Shown here one piece after another: positions 45,294 to 52,663 of a stretch of 52,663 nucleotides of DNA. Under the pieces are notes generated by a model. The model saw nothing but the letters and a program-made list of their open reading frames with translations, was not told the DNA's origin and ran no database searches. Position 1 is the stretch's first letter, and the number at the start of each line of letters is the position of its first letter. Origin of the DNA: Litoreibacter sp. Lineage in GTDB: Bacteria > Pseudomonadota > Alphaproteobacteria > Rhodobacterales > Rhodobacteraceae. The stretch is from positions 1-52,663 of the forward strand of contig JAPORH010000144.1 in NCBI GenBank assembly GCA_026710325.1. The letters are read 5' to 3'. The translations under genes were made by a program, and so were the position numbers.

Positions 45294-46604
45294 GTGAAGT
45301 ATATGGTAACTTACGACCTGATGGAGTCGATGCGGCTTACAAATCAATGGCTTGGCGCAACAGCGCAGGCCTTTGGCGCCCATCCCGCCGTCGCTATGGC
45401 ACCGAACCCGATGTTCCGGATGCTTGATGCATGGGGTCAAGTGACCGAGCGGACCTTCTCACGCATGGTGGCCAAACCGGACTGGAATATTCCAAGCGTC
45501 GTCGGCGAAGACGGACGCGACCATCTGATTGAAATTGAGACGGTTCAGGCCCGCGCTTTTGGGGATTTGATTCGCTTCAAGGTTACTGACCGCCCCGAAA
45601 AGCCGCGCAAAATTCTGCTCGTTGCCCCGATGTCGGGCCATTATGCAACACTTTTACGCTCCACCGTGGCGTCCCTGCTGCCCGACGCGGAAGTCTATAT
45701 CACCGATTGGCACAACGCGCGCGACATCCCGGTCTCGGAGGGTAAGTTCGACGTCGAGGATTATACGCTATATCTCGCCGATTTCATCAAAGAGCTTGGG
45801 CCTGAAACGCATGTCATCGCCGTGTGTCAGCCCGCCCCGCTTGCCCTTGCGGCGACCGCCTATCTGGCCGAAGTCGAGCCGAAATCTCAACCTGCCACGC
45901 TGACCTTGATCGGCGGCCCGATTGACCCGGATGCCGCGGCGACGGATGTGACGGATTTTGGCCGCCGCGTGACCATGGGGCAGCTCGAACAATTTGCACT
46001 GCAACGCGTCGGCTTCAAATATGCCGGTGTGGGCCGGATGGTCTATCCAGGGCTGTTGCAGCTTCAATCCTTCATGTCGATGAACTCGGAGACGCATAGC
46101 AAGGCGTTTTTCGAGCAAATCCTGCGCACCGCCAAAGGCGAGGCCAGCGACCATGACAGACACAACAAGTTTTATGACGAATACTTGGCGGTGATGGACA
46201 TGACCGCGGAGTTCTATCTGTCCACCGTCGAGCGCGTGTTCAAAAAGCGTGAAATCGCCCGCAATTGCTTCGTCGTGGACGGCAAAAAGATTGATGTCGG
46301 CAAGATCACTGATGTGGCTGTTAAAACTGTCGAAGGGTCGAAAGACGACATCTCCGCGCCCGGTCAATGCATCGCCGCATTGGACATGTTGACAGGCTTA
46401 CCTGAAGAGAAAAAGGCGAGCCACCTTGAGGACGGCGCCGGGCATTACGGCATTTTCGCAGGCAAGAGCTGGCGTAAGAATATCCGCCCGCTTGTGCTCG
46501 ACTTTATCGATGCGAACAGCCGGTCGGCGGAAGCGCCGGCAAAACCCACGCGCGCGACAAAAAACGTAACACCGATCAAGAAGGCATCGTCCAAGAAAGC
46601 ATAA
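45294..46604 (+). CDS. phaZ: Intracellular polyhydroxyalkanoate depolymerase
   Basis: A 436-residue intracellular PHB depolymerase: alpha/beta hydrolase fold with catalytic C178 in VCQPAP in place of the usual GxSxG, preceded by 'LLVAPMSGHYATLLRSTVASLLPD' (in part) and 'ITDWHNARDIPVSEG'. The C-terminal 'GAGHYGIFAGKSWR' supplies the histidine. It mobilises stored PHA. GTG start at 45294 with AAAGGAGG seven bases upstream; ATG 45303 is an alternative. Lys-rich tail. Divergent from phaC. Confidence 0.94.
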   Translation: MKYMVTYDLMESMRLTNQWLGATAQAFGAHPAVAMAPNPMFRMLDAWGQVTERTFSRMVAKPDWNIPSVVGEDGRDHLIEIETVQARAFGDLIRFKVTDRPEKPRKILLVAPMSGHYATLLRSTVASLLPDAEVYITDWHNARDIPVSEGKFDVEDYTLYLADFIKELGPETHVIAVCQPAPLALAATAYLAEVEPKSQPATLTLIGGPIDPDAAATDVTDFGRRVTMGQLEQFALQRVGFKYAGVGRMVYPGLLQLQSFMSMNSETHSKAFFEQILRTAKGEASDHDRHNKFYDEYLAVMDMTAEFYLSTVERVFKKREIARNCFVVDGKKIDVGKITDVAVKTVEGSKDDISAPGQCIAALDMLTGLPEEKKASHLEDGAGHYGIFAGKSWRKNIRPLVLDFIDANSRSAEAPAKPTRATKNVTPIKKASSKKA

Positions 46605-46617
46605 GGCGCGGCCTAAC

Positions 46618-47346
46618 TTAAAGGCGGTCTAACCACGTGCTCATGGCCTCGGTCACATGATCGGGGTTTTCGAGCGTCGGAAGGTGCCCTGCCTCTTGTA
46701 CGATCACCAACTCGGCCGGCTCAATCAGCTCCGCCATAAACTCATGCCGGCGCACGGGGCAAAGCGCATCATCAATCCCGCACAGGATCAGGGTCGGAAC
46801 GTGCAGCTTGCGCAGCGTCGTTTGCTGATCTGGCCGGCGTTGCAAGGCGCGGGACTGGCGTAGAAAAACCCCCTCCCCCTGATCAAGCGCCATTTCAAGA
46901 ACCAGGTCCAGGATCGCGTCGCGCTTCGGGGTGTCAGCCAGATAGTTGGGCTTCATCTCCTCCCGCATCACCTCCGGAAGCAATCCCGCCATAACGCGCG
47001 CGATCTGCGGGTCTCTGTTGGCGGCAACTTGTGGTGTCTCAGCCAGCGGGTTTGTATCCATGAGCGCCAAGCGGCTGACCCGTTCAGGTGCTTGGCGAAC
47101 GACTTCCATGGCGACTATGCCGCCGAGTGACAGGCCCGCCAGGGCGAAGCGTTCCGGCGCGTCACGCAGCACATCCTGCGCGATGGCTTCGATTGTGTCA
47201 TGCTGGCCAACAGGTGGCAGGTGAATTGCTCGGTCGCGCCCAAGCGCTTTGATCTGCGGCCCAAAAAGTCGTGCGTCGCACATCATGCCGGGCAAAAGGA
47301 CCAATGGCTCCTTCACCGCTGGCCTTAAAACAAGCGGCTCCGTCAC
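46618..47346 (-). CDS. Alpha/beta fold hydrolase
   Basis: A 242-residue alpha/beta hydrolase, with nucleophile S73 in LAGLSLGGIV, an acidic residue in 'LILCGIDDALCP' and H in 'VQEAGHLPTLENPD'. No lid or signal peptide is seen, so it is cytosolic. Likely an esterase, lactonase or C-C hydrolase; substrate unknown. It overlaps the MetE-like gene's stop by 4 bp and is the last gene of the seven-gene operon. Confidence 0.86.
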   Translation of the reverse strand: MTEPLVLRPAVKEPLVLLPGMMCDARLFGPQIKALGRDRAIHLPPVGQHDTIEAIAQDVLRDAPERFALAGLSLGGIVAMEVVRQAPERVSRLALMDTNPLAETPQVAANRDPQIARVMAGLLPEVMREEMKPNYLADTPKRDAILDLVLEMALDQGEGVFLRQSRALQRRPDQQTTLRKLHVPTLILCGIDDALCPVRRHEFMAELIEPAELVIVQEAGHLPTLENPDHVTEAMSTWLDRL

Positions 47347-48473
47347 AGGCGTGCGCCCGCGATGTCCGCCCCCTCGACCAGCGAGCCGAGCTTGGCATAG
47401 GCGATGTCAGGGTCAACGGCTCCAAACCCCGCGAATGTTCCAAAACCACAATCAGAGGAGGCGATGACCCGTTCAGCGCCCATAAAAGGTAGAAATCTTT
47501 CAAGTCGTTGCGCCACAACTTCCGGGTGCTCGACGAAATTCGTCGTTGAGTCCACGACACCTGGTACCAGAACCTTGTCGTCCGGTATCTCAGAGGCGCG
47601 GTCGCGGAACACAGTCCATTCATGCGCATGGCGCGGGTTTGATGTTTCGAAGAGAAGCTGTGACGCGTTCACGCTCATCAGGGTTGGGAAAACCTTCGCC
47701 ATGTCGATATCGCAGACATGCGGCGCCTCATAATTGCCCCAGCAAATATGAACACGCACGCGGGACGGGTCGATGCCTGCGAGCGCGTGGTTCAGGGCCT
47801 CCACATGCGTCGCGGCGATCTTGAGGAACTCCTCATCGCTTAAATCGACAAACAGCATATGACGTGACAAGGCCAGATCAGGACAGTCGAGCTGAAGGTA
47901 AAGCCCGCTGTCGACGATCGTGCGATATTCCTCCGCCATCGCATCGGCAAGCGCCGCCAGATACTCATCTCGTGTCGGGTAAAAGTCGTTTTGTAGAAAG
48001 AGGGATATCACGCCCGGCGAGGCTGCGTTCATGAACCCTTCCTCAACTCCATGGGCGGCCATACCCGCTTTGAGGTTATTGATATCTGCCAGTAGCTCAT
48101 CCTGGCCCTTGGATTTCACCTCTCCGGTGCACATCGGTCGCGCGTATTGAGGTGTGCCGCCCGCTTCTGCCAGACGCTTAAGGAAGGACGGGAACAGCTT
48201 CAGGTCACCAGGCGCGTTGCGCGGGCTATCGCCAGAAAAACCGGTATAGCGGTCCTTCACGTAGGTGGCGTAGCTGATCTTTGAGGTCTCGCCGTCACTT
48301 ACAACTTGAATACCCTTGTCAGCCTGCCGTTTCACGGTCGCGTCACACGCCGCGGTCATAACCGTGTCAAACTCGGCCTGATCATAGGCCTCGCCGTTTT
48401 CGCGGGCGAAGATCATGTCCACGACCTCTTGCGTGCGGGGCAAGCTGCCGACATGTGTGGTTTTGATGCTCAT
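47343..48473 (-). CDS. Stand-alone MetE-like (cobalamin-independent methionine synthase II family) zinc enzyme
   Basis: A 376-residue single-barrel protein of the MetE C-terminal superfamily. The zinc ligands appear intact: H242 and C244 (VHICWGN), E276 (LLFETSN) and C342 (SSDCGFGT). N-terminal TTHVGSLPR is typical. It lacks the MetE N-terminal barrel, so a methyl-tetrahydrofolate homocysteine role is not assured. The same superfamily includes epoxyalkane:coenzyme M transferase, of similar length as I recall it, that activates a thiol on zinc. ATG 48473 with GGGAG upstream. Flanked by an SDR and a hydrolase in a tight operon. Confidence 0.85.
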   Translation of the reverse strand: MSIKTTHVGSLPRTQEVVDMIFARENGEAYDQAEFDTVMTAACDATVKRQADKGIQVVSDGETSKISYATYVKDRYTGFSGDSPRNAPGDLKLFPSFLKRLAEAGGTPQYARPMCTGEVKSKGQDELLADINNLKAGMAAHGVEEGFMNAASPGVISLFLQNDFYPTRDEYLAALADAMAEEYRTIVDSGLYLQLDCPDLALSRHMLFVDLSDEEFLKIAATHVEALNHALAGIDPSRVRVHICWGNYEAPHVCDIDMAKVFPTLMSVNASQLLFETSNPRHAHEWTVFRDRASEIPDDKVLVPGVVDSTTNFVEHPEVVAQRLERFLPFMGAERVIASSDCGFGTFAGFGAVDPDIAYAKLGSLVEGADIAGARL

Positions 48474-48528
48474 GAAACGCTCCCTCGTTTTTCTTTTAGT
48501 ATCATCACGAAAACGAGAGTGCGAAGCC

Positions 48529-49287
48529 CTAACCGGCCGTCCAACCACCATCGACAAGGATTGATGTGCCAGTGACCAGGCTTGATGCGTCAGACGCGAG
48601 GTACACCACGGCCCCCATAATATCGGGGACCTCGCCAACGCGGGGCAATTTGATCTTTTCATCGATCCAGGCGCGTTTTGCCGGGTCGGCGAAAGTGGCT
48701 TCCGTCAAAGGGGTCAGAATGAAAGTCGGGCAGATTGAATTGACGCGGATATTGTCAGGACCGAACTCGATCGCCATGGCTTTGTTGATCCCCTCGATGG
48801 CATGTTTCGTGCCGCAATATACCGCACGTTCTTGCCCGCCGACATGGCCCATCTGGCTGGAAATCTGAATAATCGACCCGCCGCGGCCTTTCATGCCGAT
48901 AGCTCCTTGCTGCGCAAGAAAGTAGGCAGCTTTCACGTTGATCCCCATCACCGCGTCAAAATCTTCTGGATCCGTGTCCACGGTCTTGGAATGGCGCGCG
49001 AGACCTGCGGAATTGCACAAAATGTCGAATGGCCCGTGTTCTGCATAGACTGCTCTTACGGCGTCCAAGTCAGTCACATCCAGCGCGACACCTTCCGCCG
49101 AAAACCCTGCGTCTCGCATCTCTTGCGCGGAAGCCTCAACCGCCTCCGCCCCGCGCGCGGCAATCACCACATGCGCGCCCGCTTCAGCCAAGGCCACGGC
49201 ACAACCCAGCCCGATCCCGCGCGAGCCACCGGGCACAAATGCGCGTTTGCCATCAAGGCGGAAGGATGGGGTTTTGGGCAGGCTCAT
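48529..49287 (-). CDS. Short-chain dehydrogenase/reductase
   Basis: A 252-residue classical SDR: cofactor motif at residues 19-26 (PGGSRGIG, with T replaced by P), 'NSAG' at 92-95, catalytic N117, S143, Y157 and K161 (YCGTKHA), and the end 'TGTSILVDGGWTAG'. 'IAARG' after the second strand suggests NADP or NAD; not decidable. It oxidises or reduces a hydroxyl/keto group. Five bases after the M15-like gene and 55 bp before the MetE-like gene. Confidence 0.9.
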   Translation of the reverse strand: MSLPKTPSFRLDGKRAFVPGGSRGIGLGCAVALAEAGAHVVIAARGAEAVEASAQEMRDAGFSAEGVALDVTDLDAVRAVYAEHGPFDILCNSAGLARHSKTVDTDPEDFDAVMGINVKAAYFLAQQGAIGMKGRGGSIIQISSQMGHVGGQERAVYCGTKHAIEGINKAMAIEFGPDNIRVNSICPTFILTPLTEATFADPAKRAWIDEKIKLPRVGEVPDIMGAVVYLASDASSLVTGTSILVDGGWTAG

Positions 49288-49292
49288 CGCGG

Positions 49293-49952
49293 TTACTCCT
49301 TATGGGACGCTGCAGGGATAGCCGGTTGTGCGACGCCTCGAAAGGGCGGAAAATCGGCGTAGCGTTTTTGGCGCATCTCCAATGGCTCAGGCGGCTCCGC
49401 CCCAGACGCCACCAGCTTGCCGCGCGGCACGATATAGCTGGAGATGGTGCGGCGCGGCATCGGCTCCCACGTCAGGTTAAACGCGGCCAATTTCGGGAAA
49501 TACCACTGTTCCGAGTAAGGCAGATGATCATGGATCCAATAGGCCAAGTCGCGCCAGTCGCGCCCGTTCGCGTATTGATCGGCAAACCACGGGATCACAA
49601 TTGATGCCCCGCCGATACGCGCGTCGCCATGCCCGCGATCCCAGATATGGCATTCGCCGGGATAGTCGTTCCGCGCGCAGTTGAACTTGTTTTCATTGCC
49701 GAACTTGTTGAGGGAGGGGGAGCGATAGCCGGAACGCACGGTGACACAGCCAAACGTTTCATGCAGCGGGTCGAGCAGCTCGGTGCAAAAGGCGCTTCCC
49801 ACCTCAATGGCGAGGTCAGGGTTTTCAGGGATGTTTTGCTTCTCGTAAAAACTGGAAATCTCAGAGTAGAGAAATTCCCGCATGAAGAAGTATTTTGACA
49901 GCCGCACCCGACCCAAAGTTTCCAGCGACCACATGGAGGCCGGTTTACGCAT
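49293..49952 (-). CDS. Peptidase M15-like hypothetical protein
   Basis: A 219-residue protein with no signal peptide. It shows 'LSKYFFMREFLYSEIS', 'RSGYRSPSLNKFG' (M15-style), 'CHIWDRGHGDARIGGAS', 'WIHDHLPYSEQWYFPKLAAFN' and 'WEPMPRRTISSYIVPRG'. The region around CHIWD and WIHDH could bind zinc, but spacing differs from canonical M15 (H-x6-D), so activity is uncertain. ATG 49952 shares one base with the stop of the VOC gene, so they are translationally coupled. Confidence 0.7.
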   Translation of the reverse strand: MRKPASMWSLETLGRVRLSKYFFMREFLYSEISSFYEKQNIPENPDLAIEVGSAFCTELLDPLHETFGCVTVRSGYRSPSLNKFGNENKFNCARNDYPGECHIWDRGHGDARIGGASIVIPWFADQYANGRDWRDLAYWIHDHLPYSEQWYFPKLAAFNLTWEPMPRRTISSYIVPRGKLVASGAEPPEPLEMRQKRYADFPPFRGVAQPAIPAASHKE

Positions 49953-50389
49953 CAGCTATAGCCGTTCCAGCGAAAGGCCCCATCAGCGCGCAGTGGTGAG
50001 AACGGGTTGAAGGCCACTTCCCAGATATGACCATCGGGGTCCGCGAAATAGCCGTGATGGCCGCCCCAGAACACGTCTTGAGCCGGTTTCAAAACCGTAC
50101 CGCCTGCCTGTTCAACTTGGCTCAAGGTGGAGGCCACTTGCGATTTGTCACGCACGTTGTAGCCAAGAGAGGTCGCAGCGCGCCCCTTTAAAGCGCCGGG
50201 CTCCAGGCCGAGCTCTTCCTCCAGCGAAGATCGAGGATAAAGACCCAGTGTTTGCCCGATCAGATCAAAAGCAATGACACCGTCCTGACTTTCGACCCGC
50301 GTCCAGCCCATAGCCTCGTAGAACGCCGCGGAGCGTTCCATGTCTTCGACGCCTAGCGTGATCAGGCTAACGCGCTGTTCCATGTTCAT
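49952..50389 (-). CDS. VOC-family (glyoxalase-like) protein
   Basis: A 145-residue VOC-fold protein with two beta-alpha modules: 'SLITLGVEDMERSAAFYEAMGW' and 'AGGTVLKPAQDVFWGGHHGYFADPDGHIWEVAFNPF' (in part). The HxxE-like 'DPDGHIWEVA' is typical of metal-binding glyoxalase or dioxygenase folds. Substrate unknown. ATG 50389 overlaps the hydrolase stop by 4 bp and the next gene by 1 bp. Confidence 0.9.
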   Translation of the reverse strand: MNMEQRVSLITLGVEDMERSAAFYEAMGWTRVESQDGVIAFDLIGQTLGLYPRSSLEEELGLEPGALKGRAATSLGYNVRDKSQVASTLSQVEQAGGTVLKPAQDVFWGGHHGYFADPDGHIWEVAFNPFSPLRADGAFRWNGYS

Positions 50390-51369
50390 GGCAATCCCTC
50401 CACCCAGTTTACGATAAGCTCCGCCGTTTCTGCGGTTTGGTCAGGGCTCAAGATATCACCGGCGATCACGTGATTAAATGGATCATCCTCTGGGCCCATG
50501 ACGCGTGGGGCCAAAGTGACGGAACCGCCCCATTTGGTGCTGACGGCGCGCGTCGTCTCTGCGTCGACCACAGCGTCATCATCGGAGAAGACAAACAGAG
50601 CGGGCGTTGGCACATCGGCATAATCGGCTTTGCGCGCATGACGCACAATAGCGGCCATCGGGATCAACGCAGTGGTCGGGTAGATCGTCGTCCAGTATTT
50701 CGCATGACCCTCATTTTGCGGATCAAAGCTGCGCTCCGCCCCCGCGAGCAAGGTGCTAATCGTGCGCGCCAAAGGCCATTCGAGGATCGTAGCCGTCGGG
50801 CTTTTGATCCGGAAATTGGGGGAGATGAAGACAATGCCTTTGACCGCCTTGCGCAGTTCCGGGTTTTTCGCGGCAACGGCAGCGATGGTCCCGCCCGTGG
50901 ATGTAGACAGCACCACGACTTCTTTTCCTAAACGGCGTCCTACGGCGAGCGCTTCAGCCATATCTTCCACCCAGTCACCAGCAGAAGGCTCTGCCATGGC
51001 CAACCCGCTGCGGCCATGACCGCGGAGCCTTGAGTAGAAGAGGTTCGCCCCAAGCTCTTTTGCGATCAAATCCGGTACCGGCCGGATCTCCTCCGACGTG
51101 GCGGAAAAGCCATGCACATAGATTACCGACAGATCAGTCTGCTCTCCCGGCTCGCCGGCCCAAATGATCCGCTTTTGAACACCATTGGAGATATCGTCAT
51201 AGCGCGCCTCGGTCTGCTCAAGATAAACGTCGAGGTTTTCGGGCAGCACGCGTGGGTCAAACGTGATCTCAGTATCGACGGGTTCGCGCGGCCAAAGGAA
51301 CCAGACGGCCGCCAATGCGACTGCTAAGCCTAGCAAAACGCGACCGAGCCATTTGCCGAAGCGTCTCAT
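50386..51369 (-). CDS. Membrane-anchored alpha/beta hydrolase with SxSxG elbow
   Basis: A 327-residue alpha/beta hydrolase with an N-terminal transmembrane helix (residues 9-27), so the enzyme is probably in the periplasm. 'YVHGFSATSEEIRP' holds the oxyanion loop; 'SRLRGHGRSG' follows; the nucleophile S157 sits in LSTSTGGT, an SxSxG elbow instead of GxSxG; 'VFSDDDAVVDAETT' and 'FNHVIAGD' supply the acid and histidine. Overlaps neighbours by 4 bp on both sides. Confidence 0.85.
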   Translation of the reverse strand: MRRFGKWLGRVLLGLAVALAAVWFLWPREPVDTEITFDPRVLPENLDVYLEQTEARYDDISNGVQKRIIWAGEPGEQTDLSVIYVHGFSATSEEIRPVPDLIAKELGANLFYSRLRGHGRSGLAMAEPSAGDWVEDMAEALAVGRRLGKEVVVLSTSTGGTIAAVAAKNPELRKAVKGIVFISPNFRIKSPTATILEWPLARTISTLLAGAERSFDPQNEGHAKYWTTIYPTTALIPMAAIVRHARKADYADVPTPALFVFSDDDAVVDAETTRAVSTKWGGSVTLAPRVMGPEDDPFNHVIAGDILSPDQTAETAELIVNWVEGLP

Positions 51370-52109
51370 CCGGTCACCTCGATCACGTTGCGGATGGCAT
51401 CTTCGATCAACTTCAGAGCATCCGGGTCGGAGAAGCGGTGATCGCCACCTTTCAACACAACAAGCCGCATATCAGGCCCCGTCGCGTGGGCGATCAATCG
51501 CAGCGCCACTGACATATCGACATCAGCATCATCCGTCCCTTGCAGCATTCGGGTAGGGAATGGCAGCTCAAGCGGGGAGCGCAAAACGAGGTGATTGCGC
51601 CCGTCCTCAATCAGTTTCTTGGTGATGATATAGGGCTCGCCGTAATCAGATGGCAAAGCCACCTGCCCGGCCGCAAGCTCTGTCTTTTGCGCATCAGAAA
51701 ACCCACCCCACATGCTGTCTTCGGTGAAATCCGGCGCAGCAGCGATGGTGACGAGGGCCGCGATTTTTTCAGGAATGCGCTTGGCCATCAAAAGTGAAAT
51801 CCAGCCGCCCATGGAGGAGCCCACCAGAATTTGCGGCCCGTCGGTCAATTTTGTGATTGCAGCTTCGGCGTCCTCGGCCCAATCGCCAATGCACCCATCA
51901 GTGAATCTTTCGGACGACTCGCCGTGGCCAGAATAGTCGAATCGCAAGAAGGCGCGGCCCTGCGCGCGGGCCCATGCCTCAAGATGAATGGCTTTTGTGC
52001 CCTCCATATCGGACTTGAACCCACCTAGAAACACAAGACCCGGACCATGCCCTTCGTGACGATGGTAAGCGAGTTTGCGTCCTGATTTTGTCTGTAAAAA
52101 CGATGGCAT
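51366..52109 (-). CDS. Alpha/beta hydrolase (ABHD10-like)
   Basis: A 247-residue cytosolic alpha/beta hydrolase, first gene of the operon. 'GLVFLGGFKSDMEGTKA' (oxyanion region), 'RFDYSGHGESS', nucleophile S99 in LVGSSMGGW, 'LQGTDDADVD' and 'KGGDHRFSDPD' complete the set. I recall the 'GGFKSDMEGTKA' start in human ABHD10-type thioesterases. ATG 52109; the longer ORF runs into the regulatory region. Divergent from the ArsR-type gene with about 128 bp between. Confidence 0.88.
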   Translation of the reverse strand: MPSFLQTKSGRKLAYHRHEGHGPGLVFLGGFKSDMEGTKAIHLEAWARAQGRAFLRFDYSGHGESSERFTDGCIGDWAEDAEAAITKLTDGPQILVGSSMGGWISLLMAKRIPEKIAALVTIAAAPDFTEDSMWGGFSDAQKTELAAGQVALPSDYGEPYIITKKLIEDGRNHLVLRSPLELPFPTRMLQGTDDADVDMSVALRLIAHATGPDMRLVVLKGGDHRFSDPDALKLIEDAIRNVIEVTG

Positions 52110-52190
52110 AGCCGCCCTCCCTGTCTTGAGAGTGACCCTACTCAAACACATCAATAAAGGGAACAGTTTCGTCGATGGCCCAAATTTAAA

Positions 52191-52230
52191 CGTGACTACC
52201 TTGTCACGTGAGTATTTTGTCACCTATACG
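52191..52230. promoter_or_regulatory. ArsR-type operator and promoter
   Basis: Direct repeats TTGTCAC at 52201-52207 and 52217-52223, with an inverted partner CGTGAC at 52191-52196 (CGTGAC-N6-GTCACG). A plus-strand promoter TTGTCA (52201-52206), 18-bp spacer, TATACG (52225-52230) overlaps the repeats, suggesting autoregulation and control of the divergent operon. Confidence 0.5.
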
Positions 52231-52237
52231 GGGTTTC

Positions 52238-52567
52238 ATGGATGCGATCTTCAAAGCCCTCAATGACGCCGCCCGGCGCGACATCCTCGACAGCCTTCGC
52301 AAGAAGGACGGGCAGACGCTCAGTGAGCTGGAACCCCAGTTCGACATGACCCGGTTCGGGGTCATGAAGCATCTCGCGGTGTTGGAAGAGGCGAAACTGA
52401 TCACGACCAAAAAAGTCGGGCGTTTCAAACATCACTATTTGAACGCCCTGCCGCTGCAGGAAGTCATAGACCGCTGGATTGAGCCGCTGCTGGCCAAACC
52501 CACGGCGCGTGGCGTCCTCGATTTGAAAGCAAAGCTAGAAGGAGCTGCCACTATGACCGACAAGTAG
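52238..52567 (+). CDS. ArsR-type winged-helix transcriptional regulator
   Basis: A 109-residue winged-helix regulator: 'ALNDAARRDILDSLRKKDGQTLSELEPQFDMTRFGVMKHLAVLEEAKLI' in outline (key: MTRFGVMKHLAVLE recognition helix) and 'VGRFKHHYLNALPLQEVIDRWI'. No metal-binding cysteines are visible, so it likely senses an organic signal or only DNA context. ATG 52238 (MDAIFKALND); the longer ORF includes promoter sequence. Members of this group are often paired with an SRPBCC/AHSA1 protein downstream; the remaining 96 bases of the window show no clear start. Confidence 0.9.
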   Translation: MDAIFKALNDAARRDILDSLRKKDGQTLSELEPQFDMTRFGVMKHLAVLEEAKLITTKKVGRFKHHYLNALPLQEVIDRWIEPLLAKPTARGVLDLKAKLEGAATMTDK

Positions 52568-52663
52568 AGTCAGGGAGAGGCGCGCCCTGCTGTAGGTGCG
52601 GGGAGTTGCTGTTTTCCGGTGGCTTTCGCCCTTTACCGGTGCCTCAATCCTCACCTTGGCCAC

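Noticed and set aside
52568-52663. A gene entering from the right edge
   Set aside because: One minus-strand frame stays open over the last bases but is too short to recognise, and no start is visible on the plus strand.

Overview
The window looks like a chromosomal segment of a marine Rhodobacteraceae bacterium (Roseobacter group, Alphaproteobacteria). The basis is high GC, an ftsY-EamA-yciB block, a gor/hflK/hflC/DUF2065 block with a degP-type protease nearby, a phaZ/phaC-phaP-phaR polyhydroxyalkanoate locus, adrenodoxin-type ferredoxin, and a short dispersed intergenic repeat ending AAGCAATGAAG. I saw no rRNA, tRNA, CRISPR array, insertion sequence or prophage. The genus cannot be told from the sequence alone.

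Layout. 1-8.7 kb: the end of a secreted gingipain-like/FN3/cadherin-like protein whose frame is broken near base 50, a small exported protein, yciB, an EamA transporter and ftsY (minus strand), an FkbM methyltransferase (plus), a fused NuoE-NuoF diaphorase (minus) and a small exported protein. 8.7-15 kb: xseA and purD (divergent), an FG-GAP exported protein translationally coupled to a 2Fe-2S ferredoxin, a peptidoglycan-binding lipoprotein and a DegP-type protease. 15-24.2 kb, all minus: fatty acid hydroxylase, GGDEF-EAL protein, DUF2065, hflC, hflK, gor, rpiA and thiamine pyrophosphokinase. 24.3-31.3 kb: a very acidic repetitive protein, an ATP-grasp protein beside an AT-rich gap, DUF2842, purA, then secG and pyrG.

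31.4-41.3 kb is an accessory metabolic region on the plus strand: DUF1330, TerB-like, a cytosolic PhnD-type binding fold, two glutamine-synthetase-like ligases flanking a class I amidotransferase, a DadA/PuuB-type FAD oxidoreductase and a DegT-type aminotransferase. A LysR regulator and a class III aminotransferase follow. Together these look like a gamma-glutamyl-polyamine or related amine catabolism cluster without a local aldehyde dehydrogenase or transporter.

41.3-46.6 kb is the PHA locus: hemolysin III-like protein, phaR, phasin, phaC, and divergent phaZ. CTGC-N3-GCAG boxes fitting the known PhaR operator sit inside and just upstream of the predicted phasin promoter, with degenerate copies before phaR and phaC. 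46.6-52.1 kb is a tightly overlapping seven-gene minus-strand operon: three alpha/beta hydrolases, a VOC protein, an M15-like protein, an SDR and a stand-alone MetE-like zinc enzyme. It is divergent from a small ArsR-type regulator, with TTGTCAC repeats between them. This operon is the best candidate in the window for an undescribed pathway.
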